Origin: Blumeriella jaapii
Taxonomy: Eukaryota > Ascomycota > Leotiomycetes > Helotiales > Drepanopezizaceae
DNA: 64,000 nucleotides
NCBI GenBank assembly: GCA_009599575.1
Contig: VWND01000004.1
Coordinates: 302,001-366,000 of the forward strand
Direction of reading: 5' to 3'
The notes below the pieces were generated by a model that was given only the letters and a program-made list of their open reading frames with translations, was not told the DNA's origin and ran no database searches. This document shows, one piece after another, positions 1 to 13,140 of the stretch (positions within the stretch are counted from its first letter, which is position 1; each line of letters opens with the position of its first letter). The position numbers were made by a program, and so were the translations under genes.

Positions 1-3000
1 ATCTCGAGCCTTTCGGCTCAAAAGCATCATTGATATCGTTGAGATCCTGTACAAATACTTGCTTGGCAAATCGGCGATTGTAACCCCGCACAGGCTTGCC
101 AGTGGCTTTTGAAAGTCTCACTGAGGCTTCTAGAGCGTTTCGGGCGTCTGACATTTCGTCGAAACCAGGCGACATGGATGTAAGTTTGCTTGAATGTGCT
201 GCTCGAGGCCGCTTCGCCGATGTACCAGGCAGAGCGTCGACAGTTTTCTGTCGCTTGGAAGGATTTTCTTCGTAGCCCTCGCTCTCTTCGTCCGAGTAGT
301 CATCAGACTCGAGGACGGAAAACGGCGTTGAAGTAGCTCTCTGGCTGTTACGTCTCTTACGTCGCGCCTTTGGTTGTGGAGCTGGTAGACCAGTTTCCGG
401 ATCCAACGGAATGCCCTGTCTGATTGCATCCATCAGTCTCTTGGAAGGAGGTTGAGGAAGATGTACTCTATTCGAGATCGGTGGTTCGATTAATGGACGG
501 TGGCCATCCTCTCTCCTCTTACGATAAGCTTCGTACCCAAGGTTGCCTGCGGCACGGCGAGCTGGACGACCGTACACAGGATTTACTCCATGGCCGAATG
601 GCCGGACAGACCATGATCCATCGAGTGCCTGCATGAAAGTGATTGGCTCTGGCAATTGAGAACGTCTGGGATAGCGAGCCCTCTTCGACATTCTAGCGGG
701 TTTCTCGGTTTTCTGAGGCAAGGCCACTTGATCCCAAGCACCCGAAGTAGTGTTTGGCATGAAAGCTGGGGCGTTTTCCCAACACTGTTGCTTCATGGCG
801 CGATACGCAGCTCTCTCAGCAAAGAATTTCTTGTCTTCGGCAGCGCGTCTTTCCTTCTCTTCTTTGGTGAGCGAAGCCCGCTTGATCATCCATGGATAAG
901 GACTTGGCTGAGCACCGGATCTGATTGCTTCCATTTTGCGGCGAACACCAGCTGCGATTTTGGCGTTGTGGCTGGGATCTCTCTTCTTCGTAGTAGACGC
1001 AGACAATGACCTGACTGATCGACGGCGTCTCTTCTTGCCGGGTGTTCGCAACCCAACGGTAAGATCGTCCTCAATATCCTCGTCAGAATTCTGCTCGTCT
1101 TCATCTGCCTCCTCGATGTCGTCTATCAAAAATTCGTCCGCATCTGCTGCGCTGTCTTCGTCATCATCAATGAAGCCATCACCAGCACCAGGCTGAAGAT
1201 CCGGATCAGACTCCAAGTCATCTTCGACAAGTGTTTCTTCGACTGGCCGACGATGAAGAGCTCGGCTAGCGACATTTTGGAGCAAGTCGAGGATGGGCGG
1301 AGAAGGAGCAAACTGTGACGGGACATAATATTGTGGATGATATTCTTGGATCAAGGCCTGGAACAACTCAACCCGTGCATTATCCAATCCGACGCCTGGA
1401 GATGTAATGATGCTTCGTGTAACGACCCTGCTCTTGCGGCTTACGTACGAGAATTCCACTCGGTTGAGAGTCTTAGCACGAACAACATCGTCGACGGCCT
1501 TAGCACATAATTTGGATTCTGGAAGGATATTCGTGACCGGGTGCTGCTTCAACCAGACAGCCACACTGGCGAACCAAACGCTTCGATCAGCAGCGAAGAC
1601 GTTCCCGTTGTTCTTGACTAGAGAAACAACAACCTCTTCGTACCATGCGTCATGTAGTTCGTTGCATGACATGCTATCCGCGACACCTGAAGCATTGACA
1701 AGATCTAATTTGATGAAATTGTCAGGCAGCGGCTCGGCTTCGACAAGACCGATCTCTGGAAGTCCACTAATAATCTCGGCGGCGATTTCGCCCTCGCGGT
1801 GCAATGCCATGTATCTTTTGCCAGGTTTCGTAGCATTCTTTGGGGTCTCGTTCGTAGCCGTGTTATTTTTCTCCCACCACTCTACAATGGACTCACCACC
1901 ACTACTAGCCTTATCCTCAAGGTCATCGAAGAGATCGATAGCAACGTCTTCCTTTTCATCCTCAGCAGGCTTCCATTGAACGACCTTTTTTTTGGGCTTT
2001 CGCGTCATGTTTCCCGATTTCAGCGACCTTTGGGATCTCTTGTCTACATCCCTTTCTGGAACATAGTTAGGGTTGCACGTCGTTCGAGCTTTGGTGATGT
2101 GATATTCCAAGCCGTTGGGGTTCTTAAATCTGCCTTTGCATAGATGGCACTGAAAAGGCTTTTCGCTCGCGACCTTGGTTTCCTGGATTGTTGCATAGTC
2201 GCCACCTTCCATTTCGTGCAATACAATGGCTCCAGTAAGCATCTGTCTCATATGGGATGCCGAGGCGTTGCCTGAATCGGTTGCGGCGAATACAAAGCGA
2301 TGTATGGCATCGGACTTGTCATCGCACAGAGTCTTGGCCTGGAGCACCATAGGGTAAGATCCCTTCACAGACACGGTTGGATTTCCGATCAAGTGAGCTA
2401 TTCTCATGCGAACCAGAGGCATTTGCGGCGGATGCTGTTCAAGAGCAAAGAATTCCGCGACCTTCTGATCCTTGGAAAGGAACAAATTGCCGACCTTGTC
2501 TTGGTAAGAACAAGAGAAACGAGCTGCTGCATCAGGCATTTGGACTTTCTCGGCTTCAAGAATTTCGGCTTGAAGTCTCTCCAGCTCGGCTTTTCTCAGG
2601 GCTGACTTCAGAACGGGTTTCTTTTTAGGAGGTTCTTCAGATGGAGTACCAGCTGTCACAGCCGAGACCTTTCTTTTCTTCGACTTTCCAGGGTCGACGG
2701 GGGTCTGTATGGCTTGGGGTGTAGGTAAATTTGCAGGTTCGTGAATGTGCACTAGCAGTTGAAGATCAAGCGCGTTGTTAACCGAACTGGATTTGTTCCC
2801 GACCGTGATATCACCCTGCATTGACAGCTGAGACTCAACTTGATTGCTCACCGGGGGAGAGAGACCGACAGAAGTGCCAGTCATTGAAACATCAGCTGGC
2901 TCGTCAAGCTCTCCGTGTCGTAGCACAGGCACATCAGGCAAATCTGTGATGTTTGCCACAATGTTTGATGTGTCTGCAACCTGAGAAATGACAGACGAAT

Positions 3001-6000
3001 CGATCATTGCAACATCGGGAACGACAGTCTCCCTAATAGCCCCAGCTGACTCCATTTGCAAATGAGGTACTGGTGATGGACTGACGACTGCATTCGATGT
3101 AGCTTCAGCATGAGTGACGGCACGGCCATTGGTCAAAGGAGAGGCAGCTGTTGGCTCGGGCATTACTTTTGATCCGGCCTGGATTTCTGCTGCGTTTGAT
3201 GCGTCTTTAATCTGAGGACTAACACGATCTCTGTTCATCGAATTGGCAAACGGCTCTTGGGGATGGAATTGAAACCCCTGAGAAATGGGAGGCGGCATTG
3301 AGGAATTGGGGATCCGAGGATCCACGGACTTCTCATGGTCTTTCTTAGAATTACTGGCCATGTGAACCTGCGGGGCTTCCGGTACTAGTGGAGGTTGCTC
3401 GATAGTAGCATTGGATGTCTGTGGTGAAAGACCAGTCGATTCCATACTCATGCCATTAGATTCGACTCGCGATCCTCCACGGCCTCTTCCTCTAGCTGCA
3501 CCGCGGCCTTTACCTCTGCCACCCACTCCCCCGCGAGAGATGAATGTTGCGACCGCGGTATCCTGGGGTGGGATTGGGGTTGTTCCAAGAGTGGTTGAGA
3601 TCCCCATGGCACCGGGGAGGACCTGCGCATCCTGTGGAGCGGTTTGGACATCTATCTGCGCGTTTCTTTGCTTCCCGCCACGATCTCCACGCGCGCCTCG
3701 ACCCCGAGCTTTACCACTACCACGAGGCCTGCCTCGTGGTCTGCCGCGTACTCCTGACCCAGGGGTTTTCGGGGTTTCAACAGGCCGCAGAAGGCCGTGA
3801 CCGATAGCAGTATTCGCAAAAGTGCTCGGTGTGGAGTGGTTGTTTGTTAATCTTTGGGCCATCGAAGTTTGACTAGGGGTCAGAGCGGTAGAGGTAGCTG
3901 TAGCTTCCGAAGAGTTTAATGATTGTGATATTGGTCGAGCAGGGACAGAATGATCGGCATGCCCCAATGGTGAAGCCGGTTGCTCACCGCAACGTTGCTC
4001 GTTCTCGGGCACAGCTGTAAACGATGTATCTGGAGACGTAGAAGGTGAAACAAAGCCGGTCGGCTTGACCCCTGCAAGAACTTGCAAAGCTCCAAATGGT
4101 ACCCTACCTGAACCAGACTGTGCTGAAATACATCCAGCTGCGCCGATGCCAAGAGTGGTCAATTGAGAATTGATGGACTGAAAGGGCTGGACCGCCGTTG
4201 GCGTTTGCGGTCGTTGAAACAATGATGGCGCGTAACTTGTACGGCTAGGGTCGATGTTCAGCGCAGAGAGTGCAGGGCTATGCGGCTCAGCAGAACCAGA
4301 GAGGTTTTTAGAGCTTCCAGAAGGCGAGGCAGGGCAGAATGGGTTGTCAGGTGTCAGGTTAGCAGCCAACGGAGGAGGGGGTGCCATGAAACTGTTGGGA
4401 GTAGCAGACCTAGAGGATTGAGCTGAACCGTTCGTAGTTTGGTTCGGCGGCTGTCCTGTAAGTATGGAAGCTGGTATAGCAACGGCCTCCTCGATAGCTT
4501 GTCTATCAGGTGAGGGCTGATCCACTTGCGTGCAACCTTATGGCTCATTTCAGAAGGCATGCCAGCTTTCGTAGCCATAGCTGGAGCGCCTTGAGAAAGC
4601 ATGGTAGACGACTCTGATGTAGACTCTTGGTATGAGTCCGGGGTATAGCTCTGTTCTCTGAGCAAAGCCTCGTGCTCTGTATCCTCGACATACTTGTCCT
4701 GCTTCTCCTTGGTCCATGAGTTTGACCATTCCCAAGGATTCGGTCCATTCGGGAGAGGGGCCCAATGGACCGACTGTGATTCTTTCGTTCTCTTCCGACG
4801 CTTATTATGGCCAGGCTTGTCGGCAGATGGCGGCGGGGGGGGAGAGCCAAACTGCTTGCCGTGCACTTCTACAGACGTAGCTTGGGACGAAATAGGTGGC
4901 TCGACTGATTTTCCCTTAGAATCGTCCATGCGATCATGTTCTCTTGCAAACGAATCGTCGTCGCCATCTGAATCGTCGCGTTGATCTCCCTTGCGTTTTT
5001 GCGCATTCTTGTTAGGCCTTCCAGACCTTCTGAGTCGGCCAGACTTTGTGTAATTCTGAGCTACCTTGTCTTCGAGAGCTAGCTTTGCCTTAGCGACAGC
5101 CAGCATTACGTGTGCTTTCCACTTCCCCTTTTCCCTTTCCAGTCTTTCGGGATCTTTGAGAGCTGCAGATTTGAAGACCGCGATACAACTGCCGCTCCCA
5201 CTCTTGCGGACCTCTGATCCAGGTGGGTTGATGTAGACTCCGGGATCTCCTGCTTCGTAGTCATGAGGCGGAGGAGGGTGTTCGGGCAGGGGTTCGTCTT
5301 GAGCAAGCTCATCGTGGATGCTCGGTCTGGGAGGTCGTCCTCTGCGCTTCGGAGCATCACAGGGCGAAGACTTTCCCTGCACGCCCCGCGACCTCGACTT
5401 CTGCGGGTTGGGAGGCGCCGGGGTTTCAGTAGCGACTGGTCGCCTGTCTGACTCGATCGAAGCGTCCAGCTGTTGGTGCTGTTCATCTCCATTCCCATTC
5501 TCCGTCAAAGGGGCCCGGTCGCGTGCAAGCACCACATTATCCTCGACAGGACTGCCCATCGCCGCAGCTCCATTCTCCCCCACGGACACGTTCTGCCTTT
5601 GCAGCTGGATCCTCGTTCCACCGAGTCCATAATCCAGCAGAAACTGCAGGGTGACTTGCTTGAGGGCTGACTGGCTCAGCGGCAACTGCTTGTCCACCTC
5701 AATCACATCGCTTCTAGCGACCAACGTTGCCCAGATCTCGGATTTGGTCTTCTCGTCATTCTTGATATCATCGCCGAGTCGCTCCAGCAGCTCTGATACG
5801 GAGATGCCTAGAGATCTTGTTAGCTTGAGCTGTTGTTGTGCGTGGCTAGACACCGACTGCCGCAGCAATGGGCATCGTAGAACATCGGCACCCGCACTTT
5901 CGAGAAGGTTTTCGAAACACCAGCTCCGCCTGTGGCCGTGACTTCGCTCGCGAGCTCGCGAGCTCGAGAACCGTCCTGTGCGAACCTCGTGATGGAGTCA

Positions 6001-6281
6001 CGTGAAAGATCCCGACCCCGCATGAAATGCCCAAAAAATGGAAGTGGGAAATGTTCCCACTCGACCACGAAAGCGCAAATCATCAGCTCCCGTCATCGCG
6101 TGCGAAGTAACCTCCTCCCCTCCCCCCAATCAGCACTTGCCCTGCTTCTCCTCGGCCGCCAATCGCGACAAATCGCGATATCAAAAATGACGGGGGAGAA
6201 AAGGAGCGGCGACTCACCCTCGTCGGCCGCGCGCAGCACCCCCAGAACTCCCTCCATCACCGGGTCGCGATGCTCAGCCAT
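1..6281 (-). CDS. Large AT-hook / C2H2 zinc-finger nuclear protein (3' end outside window)
   Basis: I do not recognise an orthologue; chromatin or transcription function is inferred. The start is ATG at 6281. Exon 1 (6218-6281) ends at a GGTGAGT donor, and exon 2 probably starts at 5975 after a CACAG acceptor. The minus strand then stays open to base 1, giving more than 1,900 residues. The frame slips once, between about 4,500 and 4,560, which needs a short intron or an indel. Visible parts, N to C: a helical segment, an AT-hook (KRRGRPPRPS, near 5,340), a Lys/Arg-rich stretch, a Ser/Pro/Gln-rich region, RG-rich AT-hook-like repeats near 3,480-3,760, one C2H2-type finger (CHLCKGRF... near 2,100-2,160), an acidic tract near 1,100-1,220, and basic clusters near the edge. 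This composition suits a DNA-bound scaffold. The exact exon 1/2 and 2/3 junctions are uncertain. Confidence 0.75.
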
Positions 6282-7378
6282 GGCGCAAGTCGCTGCTCGT
6301 TCATCTCGCGTGGCGGGAAGATGGTATGGCGGTGGTCGAGAGGCAAAAGCCGTGTCGTCGCGATTGCTCGGATTGATGGCGTTGGCGGTGGTGACTCGAT
6401 GTTTTTTTTTTGGCTTTAAAGGAACGGCGGCGGGGTTGTACAGACAAAGGAAGGACTTTAATGTTCATGTACAGTCTTGGCACGAGAGGTCGTGACGGCT
6501 CGCTTACTCAGCCAATGGGCGGGGCGCGCGCTAGTGGGGCTGGGCAACTTTAATCCGTCCTCGAGGCACAGGAATCCTGTACAACACATCTCCTGCTCAC
6601 GTTCTGCGATACCACCAACTTACTACTCTACACAACGATCAATCGGAAGCCAGCTTCTCTCTCCACCTCCGCCCACACACACGATCTCGTGCCGCGCTGA
6701 TGCGATCTGATACACAGCGCCTTCTCGACTATACGAACGCCGATATCAAAACGACTCAGGCCAAGCCTCGAGGCAAGAAAGACGAGCGGAAAAAAAGAAT
6801 GTTAGACTCCGTTGAGAGACACGACGAGCGATAAGCGCATGTCTGCAATTCGATTCCCATGCCGAAGACATGATCTTCTAACTCGCCTCAAGAATTGGTG
6901 CCTCGACACCACCATCTTGCATTGAAACCGCAACTACCACATGCCGCCATCAGAGTCCTACGCAAGCTGTGACGAGGACGTCATTCTATCCCCAGTCAAA
7001 AAGAACAGTGTCGTGACTCGATGCATCACACACTACTGTCGTTGGCTTCCTCGCAAGATATGGTACTGTTCTTCTTGTCTGGTGAGAAAATGAAGTCCTG
7101 CCATACGACGTGTGAAATGTGGCGGACGACACCAAACTCTCGAATTTTTACAGGCCCCCAAAAATCCAAAGCACAATCAATATTAAAAAGGTATGTTTAC
7201 ATGTACGTATATACAGCAAGGCAGTGTGTCATCCTATCATCTTCATTCAGTCATTCTGACCCCCCGGTCACCAACTTACGGAAAAAGTCTCTCCGTGGAG
7301 GAGCGGCCTCTTCGGCCACTCCACTCCACATGTTCCCATCTTTTTCCAACACCACTCCAAGCTCTCACGCAGTCCACT
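6282..7378. other. Intergenic: upstream of the large nuclear gene, downstream of the peroxygenase
   Basis: No reading frame here shows family features. The stretch holds the presumed promoter and 5' leader of the minus-strand gene starting at 6281, and the 3' flank of the gene ending at 7379. A T run and several GC-rich segments lie near 6,400-6,550. I saw no RNA gene. Confidence 0.5.
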
Positions 7379-8814
7379 CTACGATTGCTGAGCAGTATTG
7401 TAGTTGAAGCCAGGGTAGGAGTTGAAGGCATCCGGATTCCAATTAGTGATCTTAGGGCAAGTGAGATCCCCGAGCAGCGGGTTCAGAATCCCGCTCAACA
7501 CGCTAGTCACCGTACGGACAGCGTTCGGAATCACAGAGTTCAAGAGCTGTCCAGCGAAGCATTGCAGGTTGTTTCCCTCAAGAAGTGTCTGCGCGTTCAG
7601 GACACCGCCAGTCAAGTCGCCGACATCGACACCGGTGAAAGAGTTGACGGTGCCAGTGTTGCCGCCGAGCTGCAGTGTCTGCGGGTAGGCCAGGTAGCCG
7701 GTGATCAGGTCTTGGAAGACGCCGAGCAGGGTGTATGGTTGACTCGAGGGCCGGCGGTACCAGTTCTCGGGGATACGCTCGTGGCCGGGTGTGTACACGA
7801 GGTTGTCGATGTCGCCGGTATAGGAGAAGAACTGCTTCAGATTGTACGAGTCGAGGTACCCGCTTGGCTCCTCGGCAGTGTGATTGGACATCTATGACAC
7901 GAAAATCAGCACATGATCACGGTATCGAATGGGAAATCGAGACGTACGAAATTGACAATGAAGTTATGGGCAGCAGGCGCGACGATGAAGCCCGCGAAGG
8001 GAGCAACAAAGAAGTACGGATTGGTTGCCTCCGACAACTGGCGGTTGTAGAGGTTCTGGTCGCGGAGAGTGTCAAGAGTAAATCGATCATTGGGTCCTCC
8101 GAGCGAGAGGAGGTGCTTGAACTTCGCTGGGTTGCTGAGGACGGCGTCGCCGTTGTTGATGTATGCATCGTCGCGGGTGGCAGAAGCATCCGACTCGTAG
8201 ATGTTGTGCGAGTTGGAAATGCCCTCTCCTTGACCGAGAATACCGTTGAGGAGGCCGGTAGGACCACGGCCTCCGATAGACCACTACGTTACCCGTCAGC
8301 TCACGAAAGCAGTATGGCGAAGCCAACAGAGGACTTACAGTGAGAGATGTAAGATCACCAGTAAAGGCGATGGCATAGGCGGCAAGAGCCAAAGACACCT
8401 CCTGGCCAACTCCGAATGCAGCCAGCAAACCATTTATGGTCTGCGCGATAGTCGCGATTCCGTTACGTGGGAGGTAGTTGTGGTTGGCAGCAGCCTGATA
8501 CGAGAGTCAACACCAGCTCAAATTGGGGCACAGTCAGGGATGTGACCTACATTCAGGCCAGGGCATGGACCTCTGGTATCGCCTTCTCCCGGGGGTATGA
8601 AGATGTGGTCGCCGTGAACCGACACAAGCTGCTCGACCGCGTCGAAGATTGTGCAGGGTGTGGGACCACAGTTCGACTCGGCGCCGCTCGACGCTCTGGC
8701 TTGAAGCATCGACGGGGTGATGACAGTGTCGCGTCCAATGATCTGGGCCATCTTCTCGGCTGGGTAGGCCACGGCAGCGCCAGCGAGGGCGAGAACAGAG
8801 AGAGAGGTCTTCAT
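7379..8814 (-). CDS. Secreted haem-thiolate peroxygenase (chloroperoxidase / UPO family)
   Basis: Four exons (8551-8814, 8494-8339, 8283-7948, 7891-7379) give 422 residues; the three introns are 55-56 bases with GT-AG ends. Residues 1-16 look like a signal peptide, so the enzyme should be secreted. The haem-ligand motif PCP is at 83-85 (Cys84), in GPCPGLN at the end of exon 1. The metal-site motif appears as E170-S-D172 in YESDASATRDD, equivalent to EGD of long peroxygenases. The family uses H2O2 to oxygenate or halogenate organic substrates. One oddity: in the segment NPYFFVAPFAGFIVAPAAHN, where long UPOs carry the distal Arg and Glu acid-base pair, I see neither residue. Substrate and oxygenase activity are therefore uncertain, although family membership is secure. 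The long C-terminal part contains the TPGHERIPENWYRR segment. Confidence 0.9.
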
Positions 8815-11800
8815 GATGTTGTCGACTCAGTTGTTTTTGCAGCTGGATGAAGTGGACCGAATGTCGCTTCACAGCAGCTGGTCATGAGCTTTATATACCT
8901 TTCAGTCAGCCATCTCAACACAGTCGATCCTGACGCGGTCGCTTAGTGCGGTGTTGCCACCAGTTCTCCGCAGGGGTCCTGGGGAAAGCTGTAGTCGGTC
9001 ATCCGTGATGCTGTGATCGACCGAGCTACCATTTCCCGATGGCTTGGGATACTGGCAGTCCAGCCTATAAGAGCACCGTGATTCCTAATCTCAGCCCAAT
9101 TTCAAGGTCGAGGCTTCCACGGCCATCACACCGCAGCCTGCCAGACTCACAAAAACCTCTAGATACTCGGGGCGAATACACTCCACCGAGCACGAGATGA
9201 GGATCAAGGGGAATAACTGACGTCGGTAGATTTTGCGAAGATTCGTATGCTTACAGTGTACTATGCTACTTGGGCGAAATCATGTTGGTTTGACGTTCGT
9301 GCGCTACTCCATTATAAGGGGGTATTTGCAAGGGCATCATCCAATAGCGGAAAGCAGCATTGCCACGTACCCAACAAAGCAAGGATTTTCGCACAGATGT
9401 CGAACTACTGTAACATTATTTCACCTACAGTAAGTACGAGGTACTCACGCTTCCGATTTTCTATGCGGGGAAAATGGCTATAGCGTAGGTTTGCAAGGAC
9501 TGCTTAGCTCCCTTGGCTTCACGCCCTTGGGGTATCTTGACGTTCAATTACTCTTTTGCTACCACACTCGTCAGCGCCAACGAGCTCTTGTTTTAGAACA
9601 CGGATACTCCGACGCCAATCGTGGCTTGTTGCAAAGAAGAAGCAGAAGAAGAAGAAGCAGAAGAAGAAGAAGCAGAAGCAGAAGAAATTAAGAAGAAACA
9701 GCACAATTTGAGAGCATAACGGTAATGGTACAACTTCACAGGAATCGATATTCACACAAAAGGATATGCTCCTACTCATTGTTCTTTTACAGGGGTCAGC
9801 CGTTCGGGTCTTTTTCAATCAAGGCCACTTCGCTGCCTCGCGCTCTTATCAAGATGGCGTCAAGGCCAAGCAGATTCAAATTGTCAATTTCCGCGTGGCC
9901 ACGGATCCCCGCTGTCCATCAGCATCCTCCCGGCCTGCCAAACATGCCAACGGCACTCCAAGAGGAACCCATCGTACAGTACGGAGATATGCCCGCCCCT
10001 AGGAGGCGCAATGCGTTGCTTGTACATATCTATTGACACTTGCACTTTCACTTGTCCGTCCGGCTGCCTCGACTCTTATAACTAGTCCATGCCCTTGATA
10101 CTGTACTACAGAAAAGAGGTTTAGGCTCACCAAATCACGATTATATTAATCTGTATCTACAGTACCTACAGACTGTACCTCCACGGCTAAATCACCAGCC
10201 CGATTCGCTTTCCAGCTTCATCGTTGATTGGCGAACGTCTTTTGCTACATATATAACATTTAAGCTTTGCTGCTGACGTATGTCTTACATCTTCCACAGT
10301 ACAGTACACCCAATCCTGGTCTCTGATTCCGCAACGCCGGCAGCCCGTCCAGACCTCGAGCCGTCGACGACCTCCATAGAACAAAAACATTTCAGTCGTC
10401 ACGTTCTCGAATTCAGTGTTCTTAATAAGCTTTCGCCTCGAGCTCTCTTGTTCCTAAGCCAAGAACCTCTTTTCCTGTCCTACATTATCCATTGTTTCAA
10501 CTGCATCCAACAGAAACACACATACAAAATACATCCCCGCTTCTAATAGGCGAAAATCGTTGATTGTACGTACTATACGATTGTAAAGGACTTGCTCATC
10601 CACACTAGCACGCTATTGATGGAGAAGAGAAGCAACGCTAAACCCCGCACACGCACAGCGCGCGCGGGAATCCGTCTCTCCGCAGTACTGTTTTCGTACA
10701 CAAGTGCTCACCCGCGTTTTTGGTAACAGCAGAAGATCAAGAAGAATAGCGGGCGGCATGGCGAAACTCTGTCCCCGCTTTGCCGTTCGCTTAGCCGAGA
10801 CTTCCCAAGGCGGTCTCGGCTAATTCTATCCTTATTGTTCATGGCGGGGTAGGGTGCAAGTTTGTACAGTAAATACAGTACTTGTTTACTTCTGCACGTC
10901 CCCTGCCAAGATGTGAAGGACTTGCTGAACCGAGACGTGCTTCTATTGCTGCTTTTTGAATGCTTTTCTTGTAAATAAAATTTCTTGGTAAGGAAAATTT
11001 CTTGTTTAAAAAATGATTCGATCCAAAGTTGTTTCCCGAAAAACAGATTCGAGTGATGAATTCCCTCGAGAGGACCTTGAGGCTTTCGTACAAGCAGAGT
11101 TGTCTCCGTTACACAGATACAATAAAATACATCCCGATCTTCAGCACGCTCCCGAGACAAACGAAAGGTGCAACGCTGTTTTTCGAAAAAAGCACCAAAA
11201 GCGTAGCATCGAATGAAGACTCATGTATTGTAATGTATCGTTGAGCTATTTACTACTAGGTAGGGAAAGCCGCGTAAAAAGCAATAGTCGGAGCTAAAAA
11301 AGAAAAAAATACCCAAAAGTTTTGATTCGAGCTTTGGTTTACTTTGAAAAGCGGCGGCTAGATGAACAGGACTACATCGAGCAAGCGCACCTTGGCAGCC
11401 AGGAAGGGGGGGGGGACAGACTTTTTTTTGTACAGTTATTTTACTGCATATATGTACAGTACCGAGGCCCCTCGGCAGCGGGTGCAAGATGCAGGAGGAG
11501 GAGGCCTGCGTTTGTTGCTTTGGCCAATAGGGGGTGGTGTGTGTGTGGAATGGATCAACAGACCGTGGGGAAGACACCGGTAGTTCGGCCTTGCGGAAGA
11601 TGTGTTGCTTACTTGCATTCAGCGAATGTGGTCGCCCCTTTACACTAGAGGACTGAGGTATTCGCCTCTCGCTTCATCTTGTCTCTCTTGCTAAGGAACG
11701 ATACCGAACGCTAACGGGAGGCAGTATCCTTCCCGTCGGGTGAGGGACTGCCATCGAAAATCTCGAAGGGAATGGTGATTGTGCAGAGGAGTGGGGGGGA

Positions 11801-12167
11801 AATGATCTTCAGTCGTCACTTTATGTCCATCGTCCAGAGCTGAAGTTGCTGTTGATGGTCGCGGTTCGGAACACGATCACCCACACACGTGATGGATGTC
11901 CTGGCGATTTTCTGTTCATCTGCGATTATCACAGGACACGACTCAGAGGACATGTAAGCCACTGCATCCTCGCCCGGAAACGAAGGAAGGAACTTTCACT
12001 CGATTCTGGGGTTGTGGTTCTGGCGTGGTCGTTGATAGTAAGTCACCCAGACCCACTTCCTTTCCTTCTCACTGCCTGATCAAAAGCTCCTTTGCTGAGA
12101 AAGTTTATTAGCTGTGCTCCAAGCTGCCAATGCTTGTGATGCTGCAGAAAGTAAGTCTGGGTCCAAA
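8815..12167. other. Intergenic, 3.4 kb, no supported gene
   Basis: Upstream region of the peroxygenase, then featureless DNA. It includes a GAA/GCA-rich tract (about 9,638-9,700), GTACAGTAC-type motifs near 10,160, 10,296, 10,863 and 11,450, and a G run near 11,406. Reading frames here are short and low in complexity, with no recognisable domain. Confidence 0.5.
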
Positions 12168-13140
12168 TCAGCAGAATACGAAGCCCTGAGCTTCGTACTG
12201 CCCTGTGTCGAGGAGGTCAAGGGCCTCGCCATCCATGAAACCGTGCACGTACGCCTCTCCCAGCATCTTGTAGAAGCTGGGATGAGGTCGGATCGCTATC
12301 GGTGTGCCGCACTCGAAAACGATGGCAATCTTGTCCCCGCGCCGAATCTGGTCTTGGTCGCTGCCGTACTTGCTGTCGGGTCACCAGCCCATATACCCAT
12401 GGGCCGTCGTCGGGAAACGCCGACCGTGGCCCGCGCGGTTGTTGCAGCTGTATGCCTCCGTGCAGTCGAAGCCCGAAGCCTGATTATTCCGGGATCGTCT
12501 CGTCGAAGTACTGGTCGAGTGGCTTGCTATAGAGCATCACGTTGCTGTTCGCCGTGCGCCACCCGCTCCATCGAAATAGTAGCCGTGTTGGCTCACAGGC
12601 CATTTTCAGCCCAGCTCCATGAAGCGAGGGGCCGCAGTCTCGAAGTCGCGTGGCATGTGGAGGATGGCAGCAGATCTCGCACCAGCTCTTTCGCCGCCGG
12701 CGACACGTCAGCCACGAGCGTGCGATGTGAGGCTTCGGTGACACCCTCAGTGTTCCCGTACGCGTTTCCGAGGGGATCTGGCCAGCTCGATGGTCCTAAG
12801 AGCCCATTCGAAATGTCCATCTTCTCTCCCCGAGAGCCTGTCAAGCTCGTCTACGATGAAGAAGCCTCGACAGCCAAGGAAGCGAGAATCGTTGGAGAAG
12901 CGCACTTCGCACGCTCTGTCGCCACTGGATCGATTGGGCATCGCCAGCTGGTTGCTGGGCGGGAGACCCTTAGGGGACGAGAAAGGACCACACAGGTCGA
13001 TTGCAATCTTCCTTTGTCGTACGCGCCCATCCCAGGTCCAGTCCGCGGCCCACGAGGGCGATGCTATCTTTCCCCACGGCTTCTCCTCCGGCGACGCGGA
13101 CGATGAGATGTTGATCAGCCGTATCTCATCTGGGCCTCAA
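12168..13140 (-). pseudogene. HET-family (heterokaryon incompatibility) relic
   Basis: Reading the minus strand, the C-terminal part matches the familiar layout of fungal HET proteins. There is a segment GRRFPTTAHGYMGW, then after an in-frame TGA a GDKIAIVFECGTPIAIRPH segment, then a YVHGFMDGEAL-like end, stopping at 12168. Upstream coding-like pieces (PSWAADWTWDGR near 13,050 and others to 12,510) are in different frames and broken by stops. The conserved N-terminal HET domain is not visible. Intact HET proteins trigger incompatibility cell death after fusion of unlike strains; this copy looks dead. A long plus-strand frame across the same bases is its shadow. Confidence 0.65.

Noticed and set aside
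12114..13106. 330-codon plus-strand open frame
   Set aside because: Antisense of the HET relic; composition is Arg/Ala/Ser-biased and no family features are seen.
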